From Rhizaria sp. SCN 62-66 (Eukaryota; Rhizaria, unplaced), in assembly GCA_001724265.1 (NCBI GenBank), contig MEDY01000217.1, positions 1 to 49,244 on the forward strand: a stretch of DNA of 49,244 bases. The letters run 5' to 3'. The translations under genes were made by a program, and so were the position numbers. Below the pieces are notes generated by a model. That model worked only from the letters and a program-made list of their open reading frames with translations, had not been told where the DNA came from and did no database searches. Shown here piece by piece: positions 35,588 through 47,174 of this stretch. Numbering within the stretch: the first letter of the stretch is position 1; the number at the start of each line of letters is the position of its first letter.

Positions 35588-35794
35588 TGCTAGGGCCGGC
35601 TTGATAAAAGCATTATTGCAGCACGAAACTGAATTAAAGAGCTCGCTCACGAGCAAGTGCGTCGACCGCCAGCGTACACCAGCGCCAGCGACGAGGTTGT
35701 GTGACAGCACAGCGACTGGCTTGACGCCAGTGATGCGCAGCAGCGTAGCAACTGGGAACGTCTTGGGCACGTTGAGCGCCCAGCGGAAAGCGAT

Positions 35795-35813
35795 TTAATA
35801 TTGACAATATTAA
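35795..35813. repeat. 19-nt perfect palindrome
   Basis: TTAATATTG and CAATATTAA are exact reverse complements around a single central A. Such a tight dyad could be a homodimer binding site or a cruciform/hairpin. It stands alone, with no neighbouring gene start. Confidence 0.7.
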
Positions 35814-36694
35814 TACTACGTAAGTCTACGATGTCAGCCGTCACATTTGTCATTCTAGCGTTGCCATAGTCCACTACATGCACTTTTTGATGACGGCTCC
35901 GAAACGACATCACTTGGGTGTCTGCGGACGAGGACATGTGAGCGACTATGGTGACTGAGCGACTACTGGCTCATACGTTTACAAGGATGTTAGCACAGCA
36001 GATTTTACGCGATATCTGAATGTGGGAGAAGATATATCACTATATAGCACTGCTGTACATGTGTCAATTTTGCAAGCACGTCATCAACTCCCTCTAATCA
36101 CGGTGTCCTGAGGCAAACTAGTCGTCTGTCTCTGCCCTCCAATCAAGGCTGACTTCGACCAAGACAAATGCACGCTTAGTAATCGCCACATGGGTGTTAT
36201 GAAGCGCGATAGTGTATTAAGTGTCTATAATTCTTCTTAAGCTCATTGTTATCTAGATTGACACAGCACACATAGAAATGAGCAAGAACAAAGGGGCATC
36301 GCCTTGAATTTCGCAAGTCCACCAATATTATAAAATAATAGATCTTTATAAACATTGTTTTAATTTGTTTTCAAGTTAGTCGTTGAGTACATCCCCACCT
36401 CCCTAGTTTTGTGTGAAAAACATTTTCTTTTGCTGATTTCGGACGTTCAAAAAAAAGATCGCTCCAAATGAGGAAGTAGATTTGATAAAAGAGAGAAAGA
36501 GATCAAAGATTGACAGTGGTATTATGTAACTTCGAAACATAGCTGTGAAATACTATATGATACGAGTAAATAAAAGTACATTCATTGAAACACAAAGACA
36601 CCGGCCAGGAAGAGACCCATTCTCTATTGTCTCTTGTGGGTCGAAATTGTTCGGTCGTAGTTATTGTGAGGAGTGCAAAAACAGGAGGAAAGTC

Positions 36695-38614
36695 TCAATT
36701 TGCCTTAGGTGCGGCAGCGAAGAGCCTCCTGTAGTCGCTCTCGGTCGCCGTCGCGCCCGCGCCCGCACCAGCGGCTCCGCCCGCCGCCGCGCCGTCCGAA
36801 GACCGACGCTCGCTATTGATGGCCATGATGGTCTCCTCGACCGTGTTCTTGGCAACAAGGTAGTGGATGTGCACGTCCCGCGTCTGCCCAATGCGGTACA
36901 CGCGGTTCACGGCCTGCTCTTCATGCGCTCGGTTCATGCACGGCTCCATCATCACCACGTGGTTCGCGGCTGTGAGCGTAAGACCGACAGCGCCCGTGCG
37001 CGTCGACAACAGGAACACCGTCACAGCCGGGTCCGACACGAACTGCTGGATCATCTTGTCGCGGCGGGTCGAGGGCATATCGCCCGAGACAAAGCGGAAC
37101 TGCAGCCCGGCCAAGAAGAGATCGCGTTGCATGTGCGAGAAGCACTCGGAGAACTGCGTGAACACGACAACCTTGACGCCGGGCTCGGCGTCGCACAGAC
37201 GGCGCACGAGGTCCACCGCGGTAGCACTCTTGCTCTTGAGGACCATGAAGCCCGTCGACGCGCCGCGCGCGGCCTCCGCGGCGTCCAGCTCTGACACCGC
37301 GCTCGCCGCCGCCGCCGCCGCCGCCGCCACCGCCTCGGCCTCGGCAGCCGCCGCTGCTGCCGCGGCGGCTTCGGCCTCGACGGCCGGGTCCGGCGCGGGC
37401 TTGCCAATGTGCGCGCGCCGCAGCTGGTCGACCTTGAACGGCTGGCGGCACATGGGACACTCGGGGCGGTGCTTCGACTTGGCGATCGAGTTGATGCAGC
37501 CGGAGCAGAAGACGTGGTTGCACGGCGTCGCGAGCGGCTCGTTCATCACGTCTAAGCAGACGAGGCACTGGTCAGAGTCGTTGAACGCTTCCTGGACGGC
37601 CTCCTCGAGCTCGGCCGCGACGATTGCGGCTGCGGCAGGGCCCTTCTGCGTCACCTCCCTCTTCACCAGGTGCAGCAGCTCCTCCGAGAAGAAGGCAGAT
37701 GCGAGCGTCTCGGCGACGTTGTAGCTGCCCGCAGAGCACGCGCGGCGCAGCGCCATGAGCATACCCGAGATGTAGAAGGACTTGACGCGGAGCTGTCCGG
37801 CGCCGTCGATCGCGGCGAACCGGAGCTTGGCCTCCCGGTACACGCGGTCGTACAGTGCGCGCTCCGCGGGCTGCAGCGCGACCGAGTGCGTGTGTGTGTG
37901 GCGTGCCGGCAGCGCCATGAGCGGCCGTCCGCCCGAGAACTGCTGCGTCTTGCTGTGGCGCATCGTCGCGTTGCGCAGCACGGCTTCGTAGTAGAGCATG
38001 CTGTTGAGCGAGAGGTTGTGATTCGCAGACGGGCCGGCGTGCGGTGCGAGGCGCGGCATTGGCGGCGCGGGCGGCAGAGTTAGGAACCGCAGCAGCCCGT
38101 TGATGTCGCTAAGCTCTTTGTTGTATGGTGTGCCCGTGACGACCCAGCGGTGGCGCGTGTGAAGCCCGCGGAGCATGTTGCTGCGCTGTGTAGCGTTGGA
38201 CTTAAGCACGTGGCCCTCGTCGAGGATAATGCGGTGCCAGTTGATCGCGCCCAGCAGGTTCCCGGCCTCCATCACTGCAATCGCGTACGTCGTCAGAACG
38301 ACGTCATAATCGGCCAGGTCCGCCGGGTTGCGCGGCCGGTTGCCGCCGTAGTGCTGCAGCACCGCCAGCTTCGGCTCCTTGCACGCCCCGTCGATCTCAC
38401 GCACCCACTGGCCCAGCGTCGACGCCTGCACCAGCACCAGCGTCGCGCGAGACCAGACCGAGCCCGCGGAGACGCCCGCAAATCGGCCGTCGCCCAGCGC
38501 GTCCCCGCCGCGCGCGCCGCCGCGCCAGCCGCCGCGCCCGCCGCGGCCACCGCGGTTCGCAACAGCGGCTGGCGGCACCGCGGACTGCGGGGCGGCGACG
38601 AAGACAGCGTTGTT

Positions 38615-38645
<31 letters not shown>

Positions 38646-41600
38646 GCACTGGGGATGGCAGCATTAAGACTGGGGGCGACGGCGCCTGCGGCAGCGCGCT
38701 GGCTTTGCTTCTCCTTGGCCATTCTATAGTAACATCGATAAATAAATATATTCGCAAGAACAACAAATGAAAAAATAAGTTCGTGAGATATTCTGCGCAA
38801 AATGACACATGTGTCGTTGTTCCAGAATGTAATGATATGAGGATATGACCGTGAACAGGCGCATGATTCACAAGAGGGGCAGCAGCGAGCCTGTTTTATG
38901 CTACGTACTCGATTGCTTTGTTGATGAGGAGCTTGACGCCCTCATACTGAAACCCGTTGCCCGACGTGGCCCGCGCGATCGCGTCCTCAATGGCGGCCGT
39001 GGCGACCCAGTCGAACTGCCCGCCCTCGGCCTGCGAGTACCTCTCCAGCGCGTCGTACGCGGCGCTGAGTGGCAGGTCGCCCACGGGGCTGTCGCTGCTG
39101 CAGTCGAGCCCGGCGCATATGGCCTCCACGGCGGGGTCCCAAGACCGCAGGCAGATCCACTTGCAGCGGCTTTCCAACCCCGACACCGCGCACCGCCGCA
39201 GATTGAGCTCCGGCCCGGGCTTCGCGTCCGTCGAGTACGCTTCGCCGAGCAGCTTCACGAACGCCGATTCGAGGATCTCCCCCGTTTCGAGCCACGTGAG
39301 CCCGTACTCGTTCGCGACGCGCGCGTCGTTGTCGCCGCCCGCGCCGAGGCCGCCGCTGCTGACGCCGCCGCACTCGGCAGCCGTGGTCGCGGCGGCGGCG
39401 GCCAGCGCCGCGGGCGTCTGCTTGCGCCGGCCCTTGGCCGCGGGCGGAGCGGCGGCTGCAGCAGCAGCGGCGGCGGCGGAGGGAGCGGCGCCGTCTTCGT
39501 TGCCGCCGTCGTCGTCGCCGTCGTCGTTGCCGAAGCCGGCGTCGCTGTCGTCGCCATCAAACGCCGCGCCCGCGGCCCCGCGCCGCTGCAGCGCCTCTCG
39601 CTCGCCCGCGCGCTCGCGCCGCGGGTTGGCGATGATCAGCGCGATGCACTCGATCGTCTTGCCCAGACCCATGTCCTCGCAGAGCAGTCCGCCGTAGCGG
39701 CCCGGAGGGAGCGTCTCGGTCACCGCGCCCGTGGCCGGGTCGAGCCAGAGGCGCTGACCGGTGCGCGCAGTGAAGCTCATGTGTGTGTTGTGGTGGATGT
39801 TGAAGGGGCACTGCTCCTGGGCGACCATCCAAGACACGGCCTAACGAGGTTATAAGATGTAACAAGGCAGAATTAAGAGGAGATAACACAGATTTGGTGA
39901 GATATTAGCGTAAAATAGAATTCAGTTGCGAACATGAAATAAACAGCACGATGAACCCGAATTGATACGATTTCATAAAGATCGCTACCAATATACAGGT
40001 ATTTCAACTCTTTGTTGTTGCTGTTAGCGACGAAACGTACTTGGTGCTGGTAGTCTTTGAGTTGTAGCGCCATGCGGTTCTCGACCTCGCGCGGTAAAGT
40101 CTCTGTCTCAGGGTCCATTGACCGACGGATTGACAGCGCCAGAGGATCGCGGCCGAGGATCTCCAGCTTGGCCGGCATCGTACTGTCAAATAGAAATCGA
40201 AAAAGAGTATGAAGATATGAGCACATTGAAGAGATGATACGGAAAAAAATACAGAAAAAAATAAGGAGACACAATGCAAATATATGTTAAACTACACAAT
40301 TAAAGCGATTAAAGTCAGTATTTTACTCTAAAATGATCATTGCAAGACAAGCAGAAACGTACGTGGTGAGAGCGCGCACGCGTCCCGTGTGTTGCAACAC
40401 GAGCCTATTCTCGCGTTCTCCGTCGTAACCCATGGCCAGGAGTTCCGCGACGGCGAGCATCCGCGACGGCGGCACCGTGTGGGCCGCCGAAGGGGCACGC
40501 ACGACCACGGGTACCCGTCCGCCGGCACTTACAGCGGGTAAGTACCCCGCCACGACCATCGCGAAAGTCTGTGGCAGCAGCGCGTCGGAGCCGGCGAAGG
40601 AGAAGGACATCGCGGGCGACAGCGGCGCGGAGCCGTAGGTCGACGCGAGGGCAACCGTGCGCAGGTGGAACGCAGTCGACAGCCACGTCAGCCTCTGCAG
40701 CATTGTCTCGCTTCCATCGCACGGCGTCTAATAAGAGAAAGCAAACGTAAGCCAAGAAGCAAGATAGATACGTTGTGAGCTCAAATGATTTTTTAGAATA
40801 CATAAGCTCGTTGATATTTCAAAAAAATATACTTATTTTTAAGAACGGTCGATTCAAGAGAGATAGCCATGTAAATACGTCATTTGCTATTAAAACAAGG
40901 ACGTACGCCATCGATGAGCCCGCCGCCGGGCCTGCGCGCGGACAGCGACGTCACCCTCACCGCACTGGGCGCCGCAGCGGCTGTGGTCATCAGCGCCTGC
41001 ACCGAGTACAGCACGTGGTCCGGGTTCATCCAGGGGTCGATAGCGACCGTGAGCAAAATGCGGAACAGCTCGCCGGAGCCGACGCGGGAGCCGCGGAGCC
41101 CGACGGACATGAAGGGCCGGCGCGGCGAGTACGCGGCAAGCTGCGCCGCGCTCCAGTGCGCGGCCTCGCCCGCGCTGCGCAGCCACACGGCGCGTGGGGG
41201 CGTCGCCGCGGCGGGCATCAGGTGGCCGTGCTCCACCGCGGCCGCCACGGCCAGCGACCATTGGCGGGACGGGACGACGGCGCCCGTGGCGGCGATGGCG
41301 GCGCGCGCGCTGATGCCCAGCGCGCGGAGAGCCCCCGGCCCGTAGAGGCACCAGAGCTCTTGGCCCAGGGGCGACCACGGCGGCTGCTGACCCGCGCCCG
41401 CACCCTCACTCGCACTCTCACTCGTGGTCGCAGCTGCCGCCGCGGCAGTGTTGTTGTTGTTGTTGTTGTTGTTGTTGGAGGAGGAGGAGGAGGAGGCGTT
41501 TCCGCGGCGCTTCGCGGGGTCTAGCGGCACATGCTCGACCTGATACACTTCATGCAGCGGAGAGCCAGGCTGTGATGGTGCGACGCCGGTCGCATCCGCA

Positions 41601-44600
41601 TCCACAGCCAAAGCATCCGCGGCGGCGTTGGCGGCGACGGACTGGGGCGGCGCCCAGCGCACGCCAATAGCGCGGCCGATCGCGGGCGTGAACGCGACGG
41701 GTTTGTACCGCGCCAGCAGGTCACACGGGGCGAGGAAATCGATTTTGCTGTGCAATTGCGCGGCGGCGGCGCCGGCGAGCCCGGGCGCGGCGACACGGCC
41801 CAGCAGGCGCACGTGGATGAGGGGCGCGTAGTTGGACGCGATCCTGTCCACGACGAGAAACGCCACCAGCTGCAGTTTGGCTTGTTGGGTTGACTCGCGG
41901 ATCGCGCGCTCGGTCTGCCCCAGCGCGGCCGCCAGGTCGGCGGCCACGGCGGCGGAGGAGCGGGCGAGCAGGGCGCGCAGCGCCGCGGTGCCAGCAGCGA
42001 GAGGGCCGGTGGTGACGGCGCCGGCGCTTTCATACAACCCTTCTTCGACACCGTACAGGGCGGCAGCGCCGCCAGCAGCAGCCGCGGGGCCGCCGGCGGT
42101 CATTGCGGCGGCGCTGCCGAGCGTCTGTAACCGTTGCAGCGCGTTGCCACTGCCGCTGCCGCCGCCGCCTGCGTTGGGATTGCTGTTGCTAGCATTGGCA
42201 TCGGCATTGGCGTTGTTGTTGCGGTTGCGCGGGCAGTCGGCGGGCGCGGTGTCGAACCCGCTCTCCAGAGCGAGCCACGTGGCGTGGGACTTGACCGCCG
42301 CCGCCACGGGGGGCCGCGCCAGGAACGGCATCACAATCACCGATCCGCGGCCGATGCGGTTGAGCTGCACGCCCGTGAGTGGCGTCTTTCCGCCGAGGGG
42401 GGCCCGGACAGCGGCGGGCACCATCGACGGCGGGTTCGGCAGCATGGCGATGGCGTCGGTGATGTTGATGCGATGTGTGCCGTTGGATAAGCGGCCGTTG
42501 ACGGTGACGTGCGGGCGAAGACCGTCTTTCGGCACGGCGGCCGCAGCGATGCGCGAGAAATGCCTACAATGGATACGACGCAATATTGATGAGATAAAGC
42601 ATCAAAAGAAAGATGCGTGAGAAGAACAACATTAGATTATGATGTTTGGGGAAAATAGAAACAAAATATATTCAATCACAAGAATATCGATGGGGTGAAT
42701 ATTCTTGTTTTGCGGCTTCGTGGTGATGTTAAAGGACGTACCGGCCTGCGGGGGAAGTGCTCAGTGCGTTCTCATAGAAGCCCGCGTCGTTAAAGACGCG
42801 CGTTAGACCGTAGCGGACACTGGTGCGCAGACGCAGTCGCTGGACAAAGCCGGAGACTGTGAGCGCCGTGTCGTCCGACTGGTTTGCAGCCAGAGCGGCG
42901 CCACCGGCAGCGGCCACCGTGTCTTCGGCTAAACAAAGCAGGTAAGCAAGAGCATTAAGTCAAAAAATGTTATATAGAGCACAAGAATATCAAAGCAAAA
43001 TTAAATACACAAACACTAAATGAGTAAATATACACTATAATAACACATATTATTTAAAAGATGCGATATGAGCGAGGCTTATTTGTGAGAGCGAGCATGG
43101 CGTACCTGGGAGCGCAGCGAAGGCGACTGGATCTACCCGGGCGGCTGCAGCCCTGTTGTGGGCCCATTGGTACGCCTCCGCAGGCGCACTCGCGCCCGCG
43201 CCGCGGCTCTGCGCTGCCGCCTGTGCAGCAGCCGAAGCGGCAGCGCTAGCGCTTGCGGCCGGTGGCGATGACGATGAGCCCGTCAAGTTGCCCGCCGCCG
43301 CCGCGGCCGCAGCCGTCGCCGCAGTAGTCGACGCGCTATTGTTAGAGGGGTTGTTGTTGTTTGCGACAAGCGCCGAGGCGGTGAAGCGGGGCGCCGAGCG
43401 CCTCCAGTCCGCGGCCGTGAGCACCGCCCCCGCTAGCACGGCGGGCGAGGCCAGGCCGACCGTGCGCGCCGCGGAAGGCGGCAGCAGGAAGCGCTGGCAG
43501 TAGCGCGACACCATGAGCAGGTCGTAGTTCGCCGCGGTGCCAGGGACGTCGGCGGGCGACGCCGACGCGGGCAGCGCGACGGACGCCGGCGGCGGCTTGC
43601 GGCGGGAAAGCTGCTGCAGAACAATACCGCTGCGCAGGGGGGCGTCGTTATCGAGCGCGCTTTTGGCGGCGGCCGCGACGTCAACGGCGGCGGCGGCGGC
43701 GGCGGTGGTGGTGGTGGTGCTCTTGGCAGCGGCAGTGGTGACGCTCTTGGTGGCGGCGGCGGCTTTGGAGGCGGCGCCAGCGCCCGCACGGGCCGCGGCT
43801 GCACTGGCAGACTCGCCGCTCTTGGCCGCCGCTGACGACGACGACGCGGCGGTGGCGGCGGCGGCAGTGCCCCGTTGGCTCTGACTCTGGCTCTGGCTCT
43901 GGCCCTGGGAGCTATTGGGCGCGAGCCTCGCACTCCCAGACGCCCCTCTAATGTCGGGCAACGGACCGGGGGCCGCAACAACACTGAGCACGAGGTTGGC
44001 CGCCGTCTGGGCCTCGGCCTCCCTGAGACCCGCAGTGTGCCTCAAGCGCTGCGCCGTCTGTCGCAGCTGCGCCGCGTCGGCTGCCGCGGCGGCCGAGCCG
44101 AGCCTCCGCGCGCGCTGCTCCGCCAGCTTGGCAGCCTCCTGCGCTTCGTTGGCGCTTGCCCTGGCCCTTGCAGCCGCCGCGTTGGCCGCGTCCGCGGCCG
44201 CGGCGGCGCGGGCGAGGGACAGGTCAGTGGAGCCGCCTTGTGCTGCGGCAGACGCTGATGCTGCCACAGGCTGCTGCAGCCGCGATTGTGATTGTGCAGG
44301 GGTGCCCTCACCCACCGCGCCAACAGCAGTGCGCGGCTGCTGCTGCTGTTGCTGTGTGTTAGAGGCAGCTGGAGCAGCGGGGGCGATGCTAGCGAGGAAA
44401 CTGTTCACGTCATCCGTCTCACCATTGTTCGTATTGTTGCGGCGGCCGCGACGGCGATCGGCCTTGGCCTTGGCCCTGGCTTCGTCGTCAACAACGCGGC
44501 TATCCCGGCCATCGTCGTCGCCGTCACTGTCAACGTAATCACTGCCGTCGTCCGCTTCGTCGTCGCCGTCGCCGTCGGAGTTGTTGTCGTCGTCAGAGTC

Positions 44601-45269
44601 TGAGTCCTCACTCCAGTCGTCGTCCGCGGCCGCGGCGCCGACCAGGGGACGTTTGGGGCGCGACGGCGACGCACGCCCTGCACTCGCGCCCCCACCAGTA
44701 GCGGCACCAGCAGCAGCGCCAGTCCTCGCACCAGCGCCAGCGCCAGCAGCAGAGGGAGACAGCGACTGCGACGGCGAAGCAAAGGGCGGGCCTGCGGCGC
44801 GGGCAGCAGCGGGCGCGGGCATAGGAGCAGCAGCAACGCGAGCAGCAGGGGCAGCAGCAGCAGCAGGAGCAGCAGCGGCGGCTGCTGGGAGAGCCCTTGG
44901 CACGAATCCAGGCGGACGGTCATAGAAGTGGTTGCATGCGGTGCACACGTCGTTGCCGGCACCGAGGAGCAGCGTGAGGGCGTCGTATGGGGTCGTGCTG
45001 CACATCTCAGACAGCGTCTGAGCGGCGGCGGGGGAAAGGTGGGGCAAGGGCCGGAGCGAGGGGCAGTGTGATATGTGTATGTGGAGTGATGCGAAGGTGA
45101 GAGGGAAAGTGGCATGGAATAGCAAGAGACCTAGGGAGGGCAGATAAAAGCGCGGGGCAGAGAAAGCAAGATATAGAGTAGAGCGTACCAGAGTGTTCTC
45201 ACGGAGAGAAGCCACGCTGTAGCCCGAGAGGGCGATGGCCTCTGCATGGGCCGCAAAGGCGACTTCCAT
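36695..45269 (-). CDS. SNF2-family helicase/translocase with internal RING finger (Rad5/HLTF/SHPRH-like)
   Basis: Eight exons: 45269-45189, 45017-43106, 42928-42742, 42563-40907, 40727-40363, 40182-40041, 39840-38909 and 38723-36695. Every junction closes in phase to give 2434 aa, so I treat it as one gene. Residues 26-65 resemble a UBA-like motif (LSEMCSTTPYDALTLLLGAG, then ACNHFYD). A long Ala/Gln/Asp-rich linker and an unassigned middle region follow. QLKDYQHQ + AVSWMVAQEQ opens the ATPase: motif I EDMGLGKT (Lys1509), motif Ia LVLVQASTLGQW near 1855, motif II DEGH (Asp1927), then WVVTGTPYNKELSDINGLL. A C3HC4 RING (CLVCLD, CNHVFCSGC, CPMC; from Cys2145) sits between the lobes, and the C-lobe has VFTQFSECFSHMQ, STRTGAVGLTLT and NRVYRIGQTRDVHIH. 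DEGH is HLTF/Rad5-like; the MEPCMNRAHEEQAV region is SHPRH-like. Expected role: DNA-dependent ATPase and ubiquitin ligase in damage tolerance. Divergent from METTL. Confidence 0.9.
41450..41494 (-). repeat. Adjacent (GTT)9 and (GGA)6 tracts
   Basis: Read on the coding (minus) strand these are TCC and AAC codons, producing six Ser followed by nine Asn in exon 4 of the SNF2-RING gene. Two different pure triplets lie side by side. Confidence 0.85.
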
Positions 45270-45663
45270 CGGGGAATGAAAATCAGGCGACCACTCGACT
45301 TACAAGATCGGTGTAGCTCGATACAAGGGTCTTCAAGATCTATAGAAAATAAAATTGAGCAGAATAATAAGATTTCTTGCTAAAAACATCCATGATATTG
45401 CTATACGACGACCTGAAGCCACTCAACAGGGGTGCTCTCTCGAGGCGCGCAGCCACAGCATCCCAATTCACTCAGAGCGGGCAACTCGTCCGCGAGTGGT
45501 GGGACCAGGGGGTTCGGTCAGCGGCTCTCGGAGATAGCGTGCGATTCGCAACACGGTCGTTAAACCGGACTGCTACTGGCAAAACAGAGGTTTACGCTTT
45601 TATATAAGCTCATTTCCTAAATAACGCATCTAGAGCACGAGTTCTATCCCACCCCGCAGCGCC
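45270..45663. other. Divergent promoter region, SNF2-RING / METTL
   Basis: Only 394 nt separate the two ATGs. The SNF2-proximal half (45340-45410) is AT-rich; the METTL-proximal half carries a TATA-like box. Confidence 0.5.
45601..45607 (+). promoter_or_regulatory. TATA-like box upstream of METTL
   Basis: TATATAA, 57 nt upstream of the ATG at 45664, in the context CTTTTATATAAGC. Confidence 0.45.
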
Positions 45664-47174
45664 ATGGAAACCGTGACCGCCGACGCGTCTGTCTCTGCCG
45701 CGCCCCTCGCACCCGCCGCGCCCGCGGCCTGCCCTGCGCCCGCCTCGCGCTCCGCCTTGGCCGCCGAGCTGTCCGACGCGGTGGGCGACGTGGGCGAGCT
45801 CGCGTACGGCGAGTCCGAGTTCGTCGAGGTCGCTTTCACGCCCGAGGAGATCGCTGAGTTCGAAGCCACTCTGGCCAAGACGAAGGACCATAAGATGAGC
45901 TCGTATTGGGCAGGAAAGCTCCAGACGTACGCCGTGAAGCACTGGAACGACTTTTACAAGAGCAACGAGAACAAGTTCTTTAAGGACCGGCACTATATCG
46001 ACCGTGAGCTTCCTGCACTGGCCCGGCTCATGACTGCATACCGCGCTGCCGCCGCCGCGTACAACGACGCTCTCACTAAGGCAACATCCTCTCCCACGTC
46101 GGCACCAGAGGGCGATGCTGACGCGCGCGCTGCCACTGTTGTCGCGCTGGGCCCTGCACCGGAGCCGCCGACGCTGGTGGAGGTCGGCTGCGGCGTCGGC
46201 AACGCGTTTTTCCCGCTTTTGCCCATCTACCCTGAGCTTCGCATCCAGGTTCGTCTCATTCACAAAACTCTCTTGTTTGACATGATATCTAACGTTCTAA
46301 CACAAATATTGTTTTCATTCATAGAGATAATCCATCTATACTGTATTTTCCTTTCGTTCCGTTCCAACATCCTCTCATCTTACTTTCCACATTGTAATTG
46401 CATGTTTTCATGTTCGTTTTACTTGCATGTGTGTTTCAGGGTTGCGACTGCGCGCGCTCTGCCGTCGACATCATCAAGTCCGACCCGCGTTATAACCCCG
46501 CCTTGCACTCGTTCGACTACTGTGACATCACCTGCGGCCGCCTTCCATTCCCCCCGGCCTCTGCCCACGTCGCCACACTCATCTTCGTCCTCTCCGCGCT
46601 GCACCCCAACGACATCCCCAACGCGCTGCTGTCGGCGCGCCGCGCGCTGGCGCCAGGCGGCGTGCTGCTACTGCGCGACTACGCCGTCTACGACATGGCC
46701 ATGATGCGCTTTAAGAAGGACGCCAAGATCGCGGACCGGTTTTACCGCCGCGGCGACGGGACACGGTCGTACTTCTTCGAGCGCAAGGAGCTGATTCAGA
46801 TGCTGCGTAACGCGGGTTTCCTCGTGAATGAGGACAAGCAAGGTGCAAACAACAAGAACAACAACAATAGCGTGGATGTGGCCGTTCCTGACGACTCTGC
46901 TTCCAAGCTTGATAGCAACAGCAACGGGTGCGACAACAACACTTCTGCTGCTGCTGGTGCTGCTGCTGGTGCTGCTGCTGGTGCTGCTGCTGCGGCTGCT
47001 GCGAGCGCTGCGGTGGCTAGCGGTGGCAGCAACGGCCGCGGCGACGTCGAGGGCGAGGTCGTGTACGTCAAGCGAACTGTGACCAACCGTGCCGACGGCA
47101 TTGTTATGAAGCGTACGTGGATCCATGCGCTGGTCCCTGTGAACCCGGACTGGGTCGACCCGGAGCCCTTATAA
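45664..47174 (+). CDS. tRNA 3-methylcytidine methyltransferase, METTL2/6/8 (Trm140) family
   Basis: Exons 45664-46248 and 46440-47174 (191-nt intron, donor GTTCGT, phase 0) give 439 aa. Family hallmarks: KHWNDFYKSNENKFFKDRHY at residues 92-111; SAM motif I LVEVGCGVGNAFFPLL at about 171-186; GCDCARSAVDIIK at the start of exon 2; LPFPPASAHVATLIFVLSAL; GGVLLLRDYAVYDMAMMRF; and YRRGDGTRSYFFE. These enzymes make m3C at position 32 of tRNA anticodon loops. Whether it acts like METTL6 (tRNA-Ser) or METTL2 (tRNA-Thr/Arg) cannot be decided here. A ~75-residue Asn/Ala-rich insert with GCT-rich Ala codons interrupts the C-terminal strands before VYVKRTVTNR. Part of a head-to-head pair with the SNF2-RING gene. 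TAA stop. Confidence 0.92.

Larger units (their letters stand above)
35351..36694. other. Largest gene-free region, between convergent genes
   Basis: 1344 nt. AT-rich beyond 35780. Contains a GTACGCACGC tandem pair and a 19-nt palindrome. Short ORFs at 35561-35770 and 35647-35937 overlap on the minus strand and are not protein-like. No transposon ends or target duplications were recognised. Confidence 0.5.

Noticed and set aside
35351-36694. Transposon or endogenous virus remnant in the largest gap
   Set aside because: No reverse transcriptase, integrase or capsid-like reading, no terminal repeats and no target-site duplication seen.
36695-45269. Splitting the SNF2 locus into two genes (an N-terminal Ala-rich gene and a helicase gene)
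   Set aside because: All seven introns have the same donor type and lengths of 171-200 nt, and every phase closes. No stop or plausible promoter lies between exons.
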